A stretch of DNA of 64,000 nucleotides from Nocardia sp. (GCF_025465275.1 NZ_JAODNK010000127.1:1-64000), one strand, 5' to 3'. Shown: positions 17,601-25,670, counted from the first letter of the stretch. Numbers and translations: made by a program. Notes: generated from the letters alone by a model not told the origin.

Positions 17601-18917
17601 AGTCAGCGGCACTCGGACCGTCATGTCCGCCGGGTTGTCGGTGCTGGTCGGGACCCGCGGTACGGGGCCGCTCGGCGGCGCGAGAATGTCGTCAAGGGGG
17701 GTACCCGGGAGCGGGAAGGCCGGGGGCACACCGGTTCCGGGCAATTGCGGGGTCGAAGGTGCGGTGGAGCCGGGTCCGGCCTGATCAATCGGCTGCGCGG
17801 CCGGACCGAGGTGCGGTGGCGGCGGCAGTGTGGGCACGCCCGGAGGCGGCGTCAGCGGAGCCGACAGCGGTCCCTGCGCAGGCCTGGGCTGGGCGCTCCG
17901 CGGCGGCGCATCCGGGATGCGCGGCTTCGGCGGCGCGGACTCCCGCGGCCCGGGTGCGGGCGGCGTTGTCGGCCCATCGGTATGGATGGTCGCACCCTGA
18001 CCCTGCGCACCGGTCAGCGGAATCCGTTGCGGCGCATCGGGAATAGGCGGTCGCGAAGCATCCGGTCCGAGTCCGGGGGGTGCCGGTGGCAGCGGGGTCG
18101 AGTGGCGCGGCGGCACGAATGCCGACTGCTGCGGCGCACTCCGCGGTGCGTCAGGAGCAGGCGCGCTGGCGAAGCTCGGCCCGGAAGACGGCTGTGCGCC
18201 ATCAACTCCCGGAGGCGGCGGCAGATCCGGGCGCTGAGTGGGCGGCGGTGGCAGGTCTGGGCGCGGGCCCGGCGCCGGCTGTTTGGGTGCAGATCCGGTG
18301 GTGGGGGCGAGGTTTGGGGTGGGCGCGGCGGGCTGCGGGCCTGCCGGTGGAGTGGCGGGCGCGGGGGGAGTGCTGAAGCGCGGGCCGGATTCCGTTGCGG
18401 GAGAGGGCGGCAGCAGATCCGGCCGGGTCGTGGGCTGCGCCTGCGTGGGTGCGGTGCCGGGCACCGGCGTGCTGGGCGCAGCAGGGCCTGGCAAAGGAAT
18501 GCCGGACTGCAAGCTCTGCGGGGGAGTGCCGTTCTGCGGGGGTGTACCCGGCTGTGGGCCCTGCTGATGGCCGTTTGACGGCGCGTTGAACTGTGGCCCA
18601 GGCGCGTTGAACTGGGGCGCCGGGGACGAGCTGAACTGGGGGCCCAGGGTCGGCGTGGTGGTGGGAGCCTGCGGTGACCGGCCCGGTAGGGGTGTTCGGG
18701 GAGCTGCGTCCGAGGTGGGGGCGTCGTCCGGAGGCAGGTCGGGGCCGGCGTCCTTGCGGGCCTTGCGGTTGCCGAACAGGCGGCGGGCCGACTTCTTCTC
18801 GGGGATGAGGTCGTCATTGGGCAGGTTCTCGACCGGAGCTTCGTAACCGGATTGGGAGACGTCGCTTTCGGACAGCCATGGTGGAAGCATGGGGAGGCCG
18901 TCGTTGTTGCGGCTCAC
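14685..18917 (-). CDS. EspI-like proline-rich protein with ParA/MinD ATPase domain (T7SS-associated)
   Basis: About 1410 residues. A conserved-looking N-terminus (LPMLPPWLSESD, then basic residues near a RRLFGNRK patch) leads into roughly 1070 residues of Pro/Gly/Gln/Ala-rich sequence with tandem repeats. The C-terminal ~270 residues are a ParA/MinD-type ATPase with Walker A LKGGVGKTTTTMG and VDANPDFGTL. This architecture is that of mycobacterial EspI (ESX-1), which is much shorter. GTG 18917-18915 was chosen over the upstream ATG (19040) because a GGGGG site precedes it and the conserved part starts there. It is divergent from infA and about 14.5 kb from the core secretion genes. Possible roles are substrate handling or energy sensing for type VII secretion; it may alternatively be a partitioning-like protein. 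Confidence 0.78.
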   Translation of the reverse strand: MSRNNDGLPMLPPWLSESDVSQSGYEAPVENLPNDDLIPEKKSARRLFGNRKARKDAGPDLPPDDAPTSDAAPRTPLPGRSPQAPTTTPTLGPQFSSSPAPQFNAPGPQFNAPSNGHQQGPQPGTPPQNGTPPQSLQSGIPLPGPAAPSTPVPGTAPTQAQPTTRPDLLPPSPATESGPRFSTPPAPATPPAGPQPAAPTPNLAPTTGSAPKQPAPGPRPDLPPPPTQRPDLPPPPGVDGAQPSSGPSFASAPAPDAPRSAPQQSAFVPPRHSTPLPPAPPGLGPDASRPPIPDAPQRIPLTGAQGQGATIHTDGPTTPPAPGPRESAPPKPRIPDAPPRSAQPRPAQGPLSAPLTPPPGVPTLPPPPHLGPAAQPIDQAGPGSTAPSTPQLPGTGVPPAFPLPGTPLDDILAPPSGPVPRVPTSTDNPADMTVRVPLTPAPGSTGDRETHSGTAASTHGTEPADHASAPARGATHGDLHDPSVGSVSDAPLAPTTNGSRTPGKPPAARSDSAPSRVDAQPSDKGHVNAPAPDHKPAQPNSPAPATPEDSPTGAGQPPNSGRHRALDAPLPPQHHAKPPSLGQPASPGTGQSPASAPLQPPAPVPAQPPVPGPGQPPASSFDQSPASGTGQSPVSRTGEAPVSGPGQRPASGPGQSPASGAGQPPVSRTGEAPLSGPGQPPTSGPGQPPTSGPAQAPASGPAQPPASGPAQAPASGPAQQPASDPGQPSLAGPGQPGPYGPRGGRSHGSGAPNPVPPQRGPQGSGDGWQWMSPPSQAPAAHGPAAPHGPGQQGNPVGAQPPSGSAAPIWNQVPPQQAAPVAPQQDPWQVAPGQVPPGQAPHGQLAPVTDAPIGSDPNGPPAQPPADSSAPAWNQIPPESAAPGTPQQNPWQVGPGQVPPGQAPHGRYAPATGAPIGSNPNGPAAQPPATSPDSSSATSMRPPLDSAPIGSPASETNGAPNAPAPGQVVPQPNSWPQPGHADNIHGALIIGDGLPVQGSAAWPGSGGAPSEPAQPEFGGPGSDAQQADASANGGPGSVQPGNGQAAQATWGAPGQSGPHGQAGQYGPGQQSPYDQGQPGPYGPGQAGGYTPPSGPVQYGMGGQGPSLDDVPMRRAKKSPGSGWRRAVHHVSGGAINPGLSAEERRLQELVARIRQPVRGDYRIAVLSLKGGVGKTTTTMGLGSIFASIRGDRVIAVDANPDFGTLSQRVPLQTRSTVRDLLLDPTIQRYSDVRRHTSQASSRLEVLASERDPAASEAFSEDEYRNVARILQRFYNIILTDCGTGLMHSAMAGVLDLAHSLVLISSSAIDGARSAAATLDWLSLHGHDHLVRNAVVVINLPRPGAANVGINQLRDYFLSRCRAVHIIPYDSHLGEGAEIDLTRLQKETKRAYVELAATVADEFAVDHRRYRD
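16131..16508. repeat. Two tandem copies of a 189-bp (63-codon) repeat
   Basis: Within the EspI-like gene, the segment 16131-16319 is repeated at 16320-16508 with high identity. For example, the string GACCGTGTGGCGCTTGG occurs at 16202 and exactly 189 bp later at 16391. Each unit encodes a block with PW near NPWQV, then VPPGQAPHG and APIGS-PNGP. The in-frame period preserves the reading frame. Confidence 0.8.
16710..17160. repeat. 24-bp (8-codon) degenerate repeats in the EspI-like gene
   Basis: Tandem 8-residue units of the form SGPGQPPT / SGPAQAPA / SGPAQPPA run through this stretch, with diverged units such as SRTGEAPV between them. The period is a multiple of three, so unit number can change without a frameshift. 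It is the lowest-complexity part of the protein's linker. Confidence 0.75.
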
Positions 18918-19276
18918 ATCAACCCCCGTGTCTGGAGCAGTCTTGCGGGACAGGCCGTAGTTTAGCGATCTCCCCCGGTCCCGTGCTCGGGCCTCGTAGC
19001 CTTGCACCCCTCTGATGCCCCGCGGGGTGTTCTGGCCCACGTAGAGCAGGCCCTATTTGGCCGCTCCTGCGTAAACGGGTAGGCTAGGTCGGCGGTGCAC
19101 CTACCTGCTGGCTGTGGCATGTCTCTATTAAGAAACGGCCACGTTGCTGTCAGCGAGTATGTCACCAGGTCGGCTGCAGTGCACTACCAACACGGTGCAC
19201 GAAAAACTACACAGGCCGAAAAGACGTGGTGAGCTCGAACCAACCAGGTTCAGCCTAAAACGGGATCGCGGAGGAT
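18918..19276. promoter_or_regulatory. Divergent intergenic region: infA promoter and leader
   Basis: A good housekeeping-sigma promoter points to infA: TTGGCC at 19057-19062, 17-base spacer, TAGGCT at 19080-19085. Transcription would start near 19092 and give a leader of about 185 nt before infA. The remainder must hold the promoter of the leftward EspI-like gene, which I cannot pinpoint. Confidence 0.6.
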
Positions 19277-19498
19277 ATGGCAAAGAAGGAAGGGGCCATC
19301 GAGGTCGAGGGCCGGGTGGTCGAACCGTTGCCCAATGCGATGTTCCGGATTGAGCTGGAGAACGGTCACAGGGTTCTCGCGCACATCAGTGGCAAGATGC
19401 GGCAGCACTACATCCGTATTCTGCCCGAGGACCGCGTCGTCGTGGAGCTTTCGCCCTACGACTTGACCCGTGGTCGGATTGTCTACCGCTACAAGTGA
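19277..19498 (+). CDS. infA: Translation initiation factor IF-1
   Basis: A 73-residue S1/OB-fold protein that occupies the ribosomal A site region of the 30S subunit during initiation. The sequence MAKKEGAIEVEG, followed by NAMFRIELENGH, GKMRQHYIRI and LTRGRIVYRYK, is a near-canonical actinobacterial IF-1 of exact family length. GGAGG precedes the ATG. It heads the alpha operon with rpmJ following, as in mycobacteria. Confidence 0.98.
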   Translation: MAKKEGAIEVEGRVVEPLPNAMFRIELENGHRVLAHISGKMRQHYIRILPEDRVVVELSPYDLTRGRIVYRYK

Positions 19499-19544
19499 TT
19501 TCCCTCGGGGGACGCTAGATTTCCGGGGCCACGTGCTCCGGGTC

Positions 19545-19570
19545 TTCCCCGGCCATTTCCGGCCGGGGAA
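19545..19570. terminator. Hairpin between infA and rpmJ
   Basis: A 10-bp perfect stem (19545-19554 with 19561-19570) and 6-base loop lie in the 120-bp infA-rpmJ gap. On the plus strand it is followed by AAAAC, not U, so it is more likely an mRNA processing or stability element than a terminator. Confidence 0.45.
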
Positions 19571-19618
19571 AAACTGTGTTCACGGCCAGTGAGCACACGG
19601 AACCAGATTGGATCTGAC

Positions 19619-19732
19619 GTGAAGGTCAACCCCAGCGTCAAGCCGATCTGCGAGAAGTGCAAGGTGATCCGCCGTCACGGTCGGGTCATGGTGATCTGCG
19701 AGAACCTGCGCCACAAGCAGCGTCAGGGCTGA
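19619..19732 (+). CDS. rpmJ: 50S ribosomal protein L36
   Basis: A 37-residue protein from GTG 19619 to TGA 19732. It contains the zinc-binding pattern Cys-x2-Cys (CEKC) followed by Cys-x4-His (CENLRH), so this is the zinc-dependent form. The C-terminus RHKQRQG is canonical. Its position between infA and rpsM is the expected one. Confidence 0.97.
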   Translation: MKVNPSVKPICEKCKVIRRHGRVMVICENLRHKQRQG

Positions 19733-19964
19733 TCCCGGTCTAGGCCGGGTCTCCGGAACTCCGCGAGGAGGACCGGGCGCTCACCAGCCAAGCACCGAAT
19801 GCAGTTCGGATTTGGCAGGCATAAAGAAGTAACTCCCAGCGCCAGTCGCCGTTGTCGAGCCCTTTCGGGGCGGACGGCGGCCTTCCCCCGGTACGGAGGC
19901 CGGGGCCCCACTACGAGGGGACGGCCAGGGAGCAGACCTCCGCAACCATTAAGGAAACTGCCAC

Positions 19965-20336
19965 ATGGCACGTCTGATGGGCGTCGATCTCCCGCGCGAA
20001 AAGCGCATGGAGATCGCGCTGACTTACATCTTCGGCATTGGCCGTACCCGATCCAAGGAGATCCTGGAAGCGACCGGCGTCAGCGTCGATCTGCGCTCGA
20101 AGGACCTCACCGATGAGCAGCTCACGGTTCTCCGTGACTACATCGAACGCTCCTCTCTGAAGGTGGAAGGCGACCTGCGCCGCGAGGTTCAGGCCGACAT
20201 CCGTCGCAAGATCGAGATCGGCTGCTACCAGGGTCTTCGCCACCGTCGCGGCCTGCCCGTGCGTGGTCAGCGGACCAAGACCAATGCCCGCACGCGCAAG
20301 GGTCCGAAGAAGACCGTCGCCGGCAAGAAGAAGTAG
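19965..20336 (+). CDS. rpsM: 30S ribosomal protein S13
   Basis: A 123-residue S13 of the 30S head, contacting the P-site tRNA and the intersubunit bridge. MARLMGVDLPREKR, YIFGIGRTRS and the basic C-terminal GLPVRGQRTKTNARTRKGP are canonical. The 232-bp gap upstream of it (after rpmJ) is long for this operon and may carry a secondary promoter or a ribosomal-protein leader structure; an A-rich TAAGGAAACTG site precedes the ATG. Confidence 0.98.
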   Translation: MARLMGVDLPREKRMEIALTYIFGIGRTRSKEILEATGVSVDLRSKDLTDEQLTVLRDYIERSSLKVEGDLRREVQADIRRKIEIGCYQGLRHRRGLPVRGQRTKTNARTRKGPKKTVAGKKK

Positions 20337-20345
20337 GGATAGCGC

Positions 20346-20759
20346 ATGCCTCCGAAGACCCGGACTTCAGGTCCGAAGAAGACTCAGAAGTCGCGTCGCC
20401 GGGATAAGAAGAACGTCCCGCACGGCCACGCGCACATCAAGAGCACGTTCAACAACACCATCGTGTCGATCACCGACCCGGCCGGAAACGTCATCGCATG
20501 GGCGTCCTCGGGCCACGTCGGTTTCAAGGGCTCGCGTAAGTCGACCCCGTTCGCCGCGCAGCTCGCCGCCGAGAACGCTGCCCGCAAGGCGCAGGAGCAC
20601 GGCGTCAAGAAGGTCGATGTCTTCGTGAAGGGCCCGGGTTCGGGCCGCGAGACCGCGATCCGCTCCCTCCAGGCCGCCGGCCTCGAGGTCGGCACGATCT
20701 CCGATGTCACCCCGCAGCCGCACAACGGCTGCCGTCCGCCCAAGCGGCGTCGCGTCTAA
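20346..20759 (+). CDS. rpsK: 30S ribosomal protein S11
   Basis: A 137-residue S11 of the 30S platform. The HAHIKSTFNNTIVSITD segment and the C-terminal DVTPQPHNGCRPPKRRRV are diagnostic. It starts 9 bp after rpsM, consistent with co-transcription and coupled translation. Confidence 0.98.
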   Translation: MPPKTRTSGPKKTQKSRRRDKKNVPHGHAHIKSTFNNTIVSITDPAGNVIAWASSGHVGFKGSRKSTPFAAQLAAENAARKAQEHGVKKVDVFVKGPGSGRETAIRSLQAAGLEVGTISDVTPQPHNGCRPPKRRRV

Positions 20760-20784
20760 AGCGGGAAGGAAAAGGTAGAGAACA

Positions 20785-21390
20785 ATGGCTCGTTATACAG
20801 GCCCCATCACCCGCAAGTCGCGTCGCCTTCGTGTTGACCTCGTTGGAGGCGACCAGGCGTTCGAGCGTCGTCCTTACCCGCCCGGCCAGCACGGCCGCGC
20901 GCGGATCAAGGAATCCGAATACCTCATGCAGCTGCAGGAGAAGCAGAAGGCTCGCTTCTCGTACGGCGTCATGGAGAAGCAGTTCCGCAAGTACTACGAA
21001 GAGGCGAACCGCCAGAAGGGCAAGACCGGCGACAACCTGCTGCGTCTGCTCGAGACCCGTCTGGACAACGTCGTGTACCGCGCCGGTCTGGCCCGTACCC
21101 GTCGTGCGGCTCGTCAGCTCGTCAGCCACGGTCACTTCATCGTGAACGGCCAGAAGGTCGACGTCCCCAGCTTCCAGGTTTCTCAGTACGACATCATCGA
21201 TGTCAAGGAGAAGTCGCTGACGACGCTGCCCTTCCAGGTTGCTCGCGAGACCGTCGGCGACCGCAAGGCTCCGGGTTGGCTGCAGGTCGTTCCGGGCCGT
21301 CTCCGGATCCTGGTTCACCAGGTTCCCGAGCGTGCGCAGATCGATGTTCCGCTCCAGGAACAGCTGATCGTCGAGTTCTACTCGAAGTAA
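20785..21390 (+). CDS. rpsD: 30S ribosomal protein S4
   Basis: A 201-residue primary 16S rRNA-binding protein. The N-terminus MARYTGPITRKSRR has no zinc-binding cysteines (the C-minus form usual in actinobacteria). The S4 RNA-binding domain LDNVVYRAGLARTRRAARQLV is present around residues 92-115. In many bacteria S4 autoregulates the alpha operon; nothing here shows that directly. Confidence 0.98.
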   Translation: MARYTGPITRKSRRLRVDLVGGDQAFERRPYPPGQHGRARIKESEYLMQLQEKQKARFSYGVMEKQFRKYYEEANRQKGKTGDNLLRLLETRLDNVVYRAGLARTRRAARQLVSHGHFIVNGQKVDVPSFQVSQYDIIDVKEKSLTTLPFQVARETVGDRKAPGWLQVVPGRLRILVHQVPERAQIDVPLQEQLIVEFYSK

Positions 21391-21503
21391 TGAGGTGCGC
21401 GTAAGCGCATCGCTGGTTGCCGCCCTTCTGCTGAAAGCTTTGGGGCGGGAACAGTTTCCAGTCGTGAGCGTCAAATAGTGGACGCTCGAAGGAGGAGAAA
21501 TCC

Positions 21504-22562
21504 ATGCTGATTTCACAGCGACCGACACTGACCGAAGAGGTTGTGTCCGAGAACCGGTCGCGGTTCACCATCGAACCGCTGGAGCCGGGCTTCGGTTACA
21601 CCCTCGGCAACTCGCTGCGCCGCACGCTGCTTTCCTCGATCCCGGGTGCTGCTGTCACGAGCATCCGCATCGACGGCGTGCTGCACGAGTTCACCACGGT
21701 TCCCGGCGTGAAGGAAGATGTCACCGACATCATCCTGAACCTCAAGGGCCTGGTTGTGTCGTCCGAAGAGGACGAGCCGGTCACCATGTACGTCCGTAAG
21801 CAGGGCCCGGGCACCGTCACCGGTGGGGACATCGTTCCCCCGGCCGGCGTGACCGTGCACAACCCGGACATGCAGATTGCGACCCTGAACGACAAGGGCA
21901 AGCTGGAGATCGAGCTCGTTGTCGAGCGCGGTCGCGGCTACGTTCCTGCCGTGCAGAACAAGGCGTCGGGTGCGGAAATCGGCCGGATTCCGGTGGATTC
22001 GATCTACTCGCCGGTTCTGAAGGTGACCTACAAGGTCGAGGCGACTCGTGTCGAGCAGCGCACCGACTTCGACCGGCTCATCCTGGATGTCGAGACCAAG
22101 AACTCGATCTCCGCACGGGATGCGCTGGCGTCGGCGGGTAAGACTCTGGTCGAACTGTTCGGTCTCGCTCGCGAGCTGAACATCGAGGCCGAGGGCATCG
22201 AGATCGGCCCGAGCCCGGCCGAGGCGGACCACATCGCCTCGTTCGGTCTGCCGATCGAGGACCTGGATCTGACTGTGCGGTCCTACAACTGCCTCAAGCG
22301 CGAGGGTGTTCACACCGTCGGCGAGCTGGTTGCCCGCACCGAGTCCGATCTGCTGGATATCCGTAACTTCGGCCAGAAGTCCATCGACGAGGTCAAGGTC
22401 AAGCTGCACTCGCTTGGTCTGTCCCTCAAGGACTCCCCGGCTTCCTTCGATCCGTCCTCCGTCGTCGGTTACGACGCGGCGAGCGGCACCTGGAGCGACA
22501 GCGGTTCGTTCAGCGACACCGACAGCGGCGAGCAGGACTACGCCGAGACCGAACAGCTTTAG
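21504..22562 (+). CDS. rpoA: RNA polymerase alpha subunit
   Basis: A 352-residue alpha subunit. The N-terminal dimerisation domain includes EPLEPGFGYTLGNSLRRTLLSSIPG, and the C-terminal domain (about 250-315) has LTVRSYNCLKREGVHTVGEL for UP-element and activator contacts. An acidic Ser/Asp-rich tail follows. GGAGGAG precedes the ATG. A 113-bp gap separates it from rpsD. Confidence 0.98.
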   Translation: MLISQRPTLTEEVVSENRSRFTIEPLEPGFGYTLGNSLRRTLLSSIPGAAVTSIRIDGVLHEFTTVPGVKEDVTDIILNLKGLVVSSEEDEPVTMYVRKQGPGTVTGGDIVPPAGVTVHNPDMQIATLNDKGKLEIELVVERGRGYVPAVQNKASGAEIGRIPVDSIYSPVLKVTYKVEATRVEQRTDFDRLILDVETKNSISARDALASAGKTLVELFGLARELNIEAEGIEIGPSPAEADHIASFGLPIEDLDLTVRSYNCLKREGVHTVGELVARTESDLLDIRNFGQKSIDEVKVKLHSLGLSLKDSPASFDPSSVVGYDAASGTWSDSGSFSDTDSGEQDYAETEQL

Positions 22563-22613
22563 GCCGTACGGGGTAGGCGCCCCGAATAGGCCTTAGACAC
22601 AGGAGATTCCCCA

Positions 22614-23123
22614 ATGCCCAAGCCCAAGAAGGGCCGCCGCTTCGGCGGGTCGGCGTCGCACCAGAAGGCGATCTTCGCCAATCTGGCGACGGCGCTCTTC
22701 GAGCACGGTCGGATCACGACCACCGAGTCCAAGGCCAAGGCGCTGCGCCCCTACGCCGAGAAGCTTGTCACCAAGGCGAAGGCCGGCTCCCTTGCCGACC
22801 GTCGCGAGGTGATGAAGGTGATCCGTAGCAAGGACGTAGTGCACGAGCTTTTCGCGAACATCGGACCTGCGTTCGAGGGTCGCGAGGGTGGCTACACCCG
22901 GATCATCAAGACCATCCCGCGCAAGGGTGACAATGCTCCGATGGCGATCATCGAGCTGGTCCGCGAGAAGACCGTGACCAACGAGGCCGATCGGGCCCGT
23001 CGTGTCGCCGCTTCGCAGCAGGCCGTCGCCGAGGCTCCGGCCGAGGTTGTCGCGGACGCTCCGGCCGAGGTCGTTGCCGACGCTCCGGCCGAGGCTGTTG
23101 CCGAGGAGAAGAAGGAAGACTAA
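22614..23123 (+). CDS. rplQ: 50S ribosomal protein L17
   Basis: A 169-residue L17 near the peptide exit tunnel. MPKPKKGRRFGGSASHQKAI and the TTTESKAKALRPYAEKL segment are canonical. As in other actinobacteria, the C-terminus carries a long Ala/Glu extension, here with three near-repeats of DAPAEVVA before EEKKED. The stop codon lies inside a small palindrome. Confidence 0.97.
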   Translation: MPKPKKGRRFGGSASHQKAIFANLATALFEHGRITTTESKAKALRPYAEKLVTKAKAGSLADRREVMKVIRSKDVVHELFANIGPAFEGREGGYTRIIKTIPRKGDNAPMAIIELVREKTVTNEADRARRVAASQQAVAEAPAEVVADAPAEVVADAPAEAVAEEKKED

Positions 23124-23179
23124 GTCTTCCATCGGATTCCATGAGGAAGCCCGCCGTCCCCTCCGGGTCGGCGGGCTTC
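23114..23179 (+). terminator. Two hairpins after rplQ, second terminator-like
   Basis: The first is GGAAGAC/GTCTTCC (23114-23120 with 23124-23130) with the rplQ stop codon TAA as its entire loop. The second is an 11-bp GC-rich stem (23146-23156 with 23169-23179, 12-base loop). No U tract follows the second, so termination would be partial and truA may still be read from upstream. Confidence 0.55.
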
Positions 23180-23203
23180 ACTCATGTTAACCAGGAGATC
23201 GCT

Positions 23204-24055
23204 GTGACCGTGGAGGATCAGACGCCGGAGCCGGTTTCGGTTCGGGTACGGCTGGACATCAGCTACGACGGCACCGACTTCACCGGCTGGGCTCGCCAGC
23301 CCGGCCTGCGCACCGTGCAGGGCGTGCTGGAGGAGGCGCTGAGCAAGGTGCGGCGCGAACCCATCGCGCTGACGGTGGCCGGTCGCACCGATGCCGGTGT
23401 GCACGCGCAGGGTCAGGTCGCGCACTTCGATACGCACGGCGAGCTGGACGGCCCGCGGCTGCTGCACCGGCTGGCCCGGTTCCTGCCGAAGGATGTGCGG
23501 GTCACCGGGGTTCGCCTTGTGCCGCCGGAATTCGACGCACGGTTCTCGGCCATTCGCAGGCACTATGCTTATCGCCTCACCACCGCCCCGTACGGTGCGG
23601 AACCACTGCAGACCCGCCATGTGGTGCCCGTTCGCGCCGGCGCCGATCTGGAGGCCATGCGGGCGGCTTCCCGAAAGCTCTTGGGGCTGCACGATTTCGC
23701 GGCCTTCTGCCGCCGCCGCGAAGGCGCCACCACGATTCGCGAACTCCAGCGTTTCGACTGGGAGCAGGAAGGCGATCTGCTCACCGCGTACGTCAGTGCG
23801 GACGCCTTCTGCTGGTCCATGGTGCGCAGTCTGGTCGGCGCGGTGCTGTCGGTCGGAGAGGGCCGGCGCACGCCGGAGTGGGTCGGCGGGCTGCTGGACG
23901 AACGCGAGCGTGCGAGCGCCGTCGCGGTCGCGCCCGCGCACGGGCTGAGCCTCATTGCTGTGGACTATCCAGTGGATTCGGAGCTTGCGGCTCGCAATAT
24001 GGCGACCCGCGAAATGCGTACCGTGCCCGATTCCACCGGCTGCTGCGGCGACTGA
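23204..24055 (+). CDS. truA: tRNA pseudouridine(38-40) synthase
   Basis: A 283-residue enzyme that isomerises uridines 38-40 in the anticodon arm. The catalytic Asp lies in VAGRTDAGVHAQGQ, with DGTDFTGWARQPG at the N-terminus and the FCWSMVRSLVGA motif. GTG 23204-23206, six bases after AGGAG, was preferred. The longer frame from ATG 23141 starts within the terminator hairpin. It follows rplQ as in mycobacteria. The extreme C-terminus (ATREMRTVPDSTGCCGD) is longer than usual. Confidence 0.95.
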   Translation: MTVEDQTPEPVSVRVRLDISYDGTDFTGWARQPGLRTVQGVLEEALSKVRREPIALTVAGRTDAGVHAQGQVAHFDTHGELDGPRLLHRLARFLPKDVRVTGVRLVPPEFDARFSAIRRHYAYRLTTAPYGAEPLQTRHVVPVRAGADLEAMRAASRKLLGLHDFAAFCRRREGATTIRELQRFDWEQEGDLLTAYVSADAFCWSMVRSLVGAVLSVGEGRRTPEWVGGLLDERERASAVAVAPAHGLSLIAVDYPVDSELAARNMATREMRTVPDSTGCCGD

Positions 24056-24251
24056 CGCGAATTCGCTTATCGCGGAGCAGAATTCGTTGACTCGGACACC
24101 TTCTGGAGTCGCAGTTGTTTTGCGGTCGCAGAAACCTTTGCCGTCGTGAATCCTCAAGTCCGCCGTGAAGATTCGCGCTGCAGGTTGCAATCTGCGGCGC
24201 TGCCGGGCGGCTGATTCGGCGCACAGGTGTTCGGACGGCAGCCTCGATTCG

Positions 24252-24301
24252 GGCCTGAAGTCCGAAAGTTGGACGATGTGAAGGGATTTCGACTTCAGGC
24301 C
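24252..24301. promoter_or_regulatory. 11-bp inverted repeat upstream of the first AraC gene
   Basis: In the 271-bp gap after truA, GGCCTGAAGTC (24252-24262) is repeated as its exact complement GACTTCAGGCC (24291-24301), 28 bp apart. The right arm ends 25 bp before the AraC start codon. It may be an operator bound by the regulator itself or a stem in the leader. The rest of the gap shows nothing recognisable. Confidence 0.5.
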
Positions 24302-24326
24302 TCGCCGATAGTGCGACAATCGGCCA

Positions 24327-25292
24327 ATGACCGGCGGCTCTGAGCCCGCAGTGGTGGAGGTGCAGTCCACACCCGAAGTTTCCGAGAAGGAGACTTTCGA
24401 GCAGTGGGAGGCTGCGGTGGCACAGGCCTATGTGCCGCTCGTGGTCACCCCGGTGCGGACGGGGGAGTTCAAGGCCCGCATTGTGCAGTCCCGCTTCGAG
24501 GATATGGACGTTTCCACCCTGACCGCGAGCGGACAGCACATCTCGCGGGTTCCGCGGCTGATCCACGAACCGGACGAACCGATTCTGTTCGCCACCGTGA
24601 CCACGCACGGGCACGGCTGGCTGGAGCAGGACGGTCGCGTCGGGGTCATGGCGGACCGCGGGCTCATGCTCTACGTGAGTTCGCGACCCTTCACCGCCCA
24701 TTTCGAGCAGACCTGGGGTGTGGTCGCGGTGCAGGTGCCACTGGCGCAGGTGGTGGGCGCCTCCGGGGTGGCCTCGGATCGGCTGCCGACGGCGGTGCGC
24801 TTTCCGCCGGAGGGCGCGGCGGGCATCGTCGGCCGATTCTTCTGCGGGCTGGCGCAATTGCAGCAGACCGCGCCCGATCAGGCGGCGGTGCTGGCACGGC
24901 ACGGCACCGGACTGCTGGCCTCGGTGGTGCAGTTGGCGGCGGGGGACACTCCGCACGATGAGCCGGGGCAGGCGCTGACCAAACAGGCGGCGCTGGCATA
25001 CATCCAGCGACACTTCGCCGACCCCGGGCTCACGGTGGACCATGTGGCGAATGCCTGTGCGGTGTCGCGGCGCACCCTGTACCGGCTGTTCGAGAACGGG
25101 GAGGACGGGGTGGCCGCCATGCTGCGGCGCACCCGGATCGAGCGCGCACTCGCCCTGATCAGGACAGATCCGTCAAGACCGCTGCTCTCGATCTCGCGGG
25201 CTGCGGGATTTGTCTCGGAGCGGCAGTTCTATCGGGCCTTCAAGCGCGAGATGGGTATGACGCCAGGCGAATTCCGCACCGTGCACGCGTGA
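24327..25292 (+). CDS. AraC-family transcriptional regulator, paralog 1
   Basis: A 321-residue regulator with an N-terminal AraC-binding-like ligand domain (the FEQWEA motif at residues 24-29 opens it) and a C-terminal AraC/XylS DNA-binding domain. The double helix-turn-helix is VDHVANACAVSRRTLYRLF and then ISRAAGFVSERQFYRAFKREMGMTPGEFR. It is one of three paralogs within 4.5 kb; the motif Phe falls at residue 24 in all three with the starts chosen here. Known relatives include NitR of Rhodococcus nitrilase operons. It has no nitrilase gene directly after it; the next gene is another AraC paralog. Confidence 0.9.
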   Translation: MTGGSEPAVVEVQSTPEVSEKETFEQWEAAVAQAYVPLVVTPVRTGEFKARIVQSRFEDMDVSTLTASGQHISRVPRLIHEPDEPILFATVTTHGHGWLEQDGRVGVMADRGLMLYVSSRPFTAHFEQTWGVVAVQVPLAQVVGASGVASDRLPTAVRFPPEGAAGIVGRFFCGLAQLQQTAPDQAAVLARHGTGLLASVVQLAAGDTPHDEPGQALTKQAALAYIQRHFADPGLTVDHVANACAVSRRTLYRLFENGEDGVAAMLRRTRIERALALIRTDPSRPLLSISRAAGFVSERQFYRAFKREMGMTPGEFRTVHA

Positions 25293-25670
25293 TGCGCACG
25301 CCGCGAGGCACATTGTGTGCGATGTAGTGTCAAACCCACCTGACGTGAATAGTCAGTGATCTGGCACGAGTGGGCAGTCACGTCGTGGCTAACGATGTGA
25401 ATACTTGGGGGAGCATCCGGTTCATACCGGTGATCTTCCCGAGCCAACTCGTTGATCCCGTGCACCGGCGGTCTCCTCGTCCGATTCTGCCCCGAGGCGA
25501 TGCGCCGAGTGCACGTCAGCGCTGCACATCCCAGCGCTGGTTCGGCGTCGATGAAGCCGACGGACCGGGTCATGCGATGCGGAGACGCCGCCCGGTCGTT
25601 AGTCGAGCCGCCGACGACCGGGCAGGCGGACTGCCCGGAATACCCGGCAACTAGTCCGTTTCGCCTGTTT

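Noticed and set aside
25370..25654. 94-codon plus-strand ORF before AraC paralog 2
   Set aside because: Arg/Pro/Asp-rich composition typical of chance frames, no ribosome binding site and no recognisable domain.
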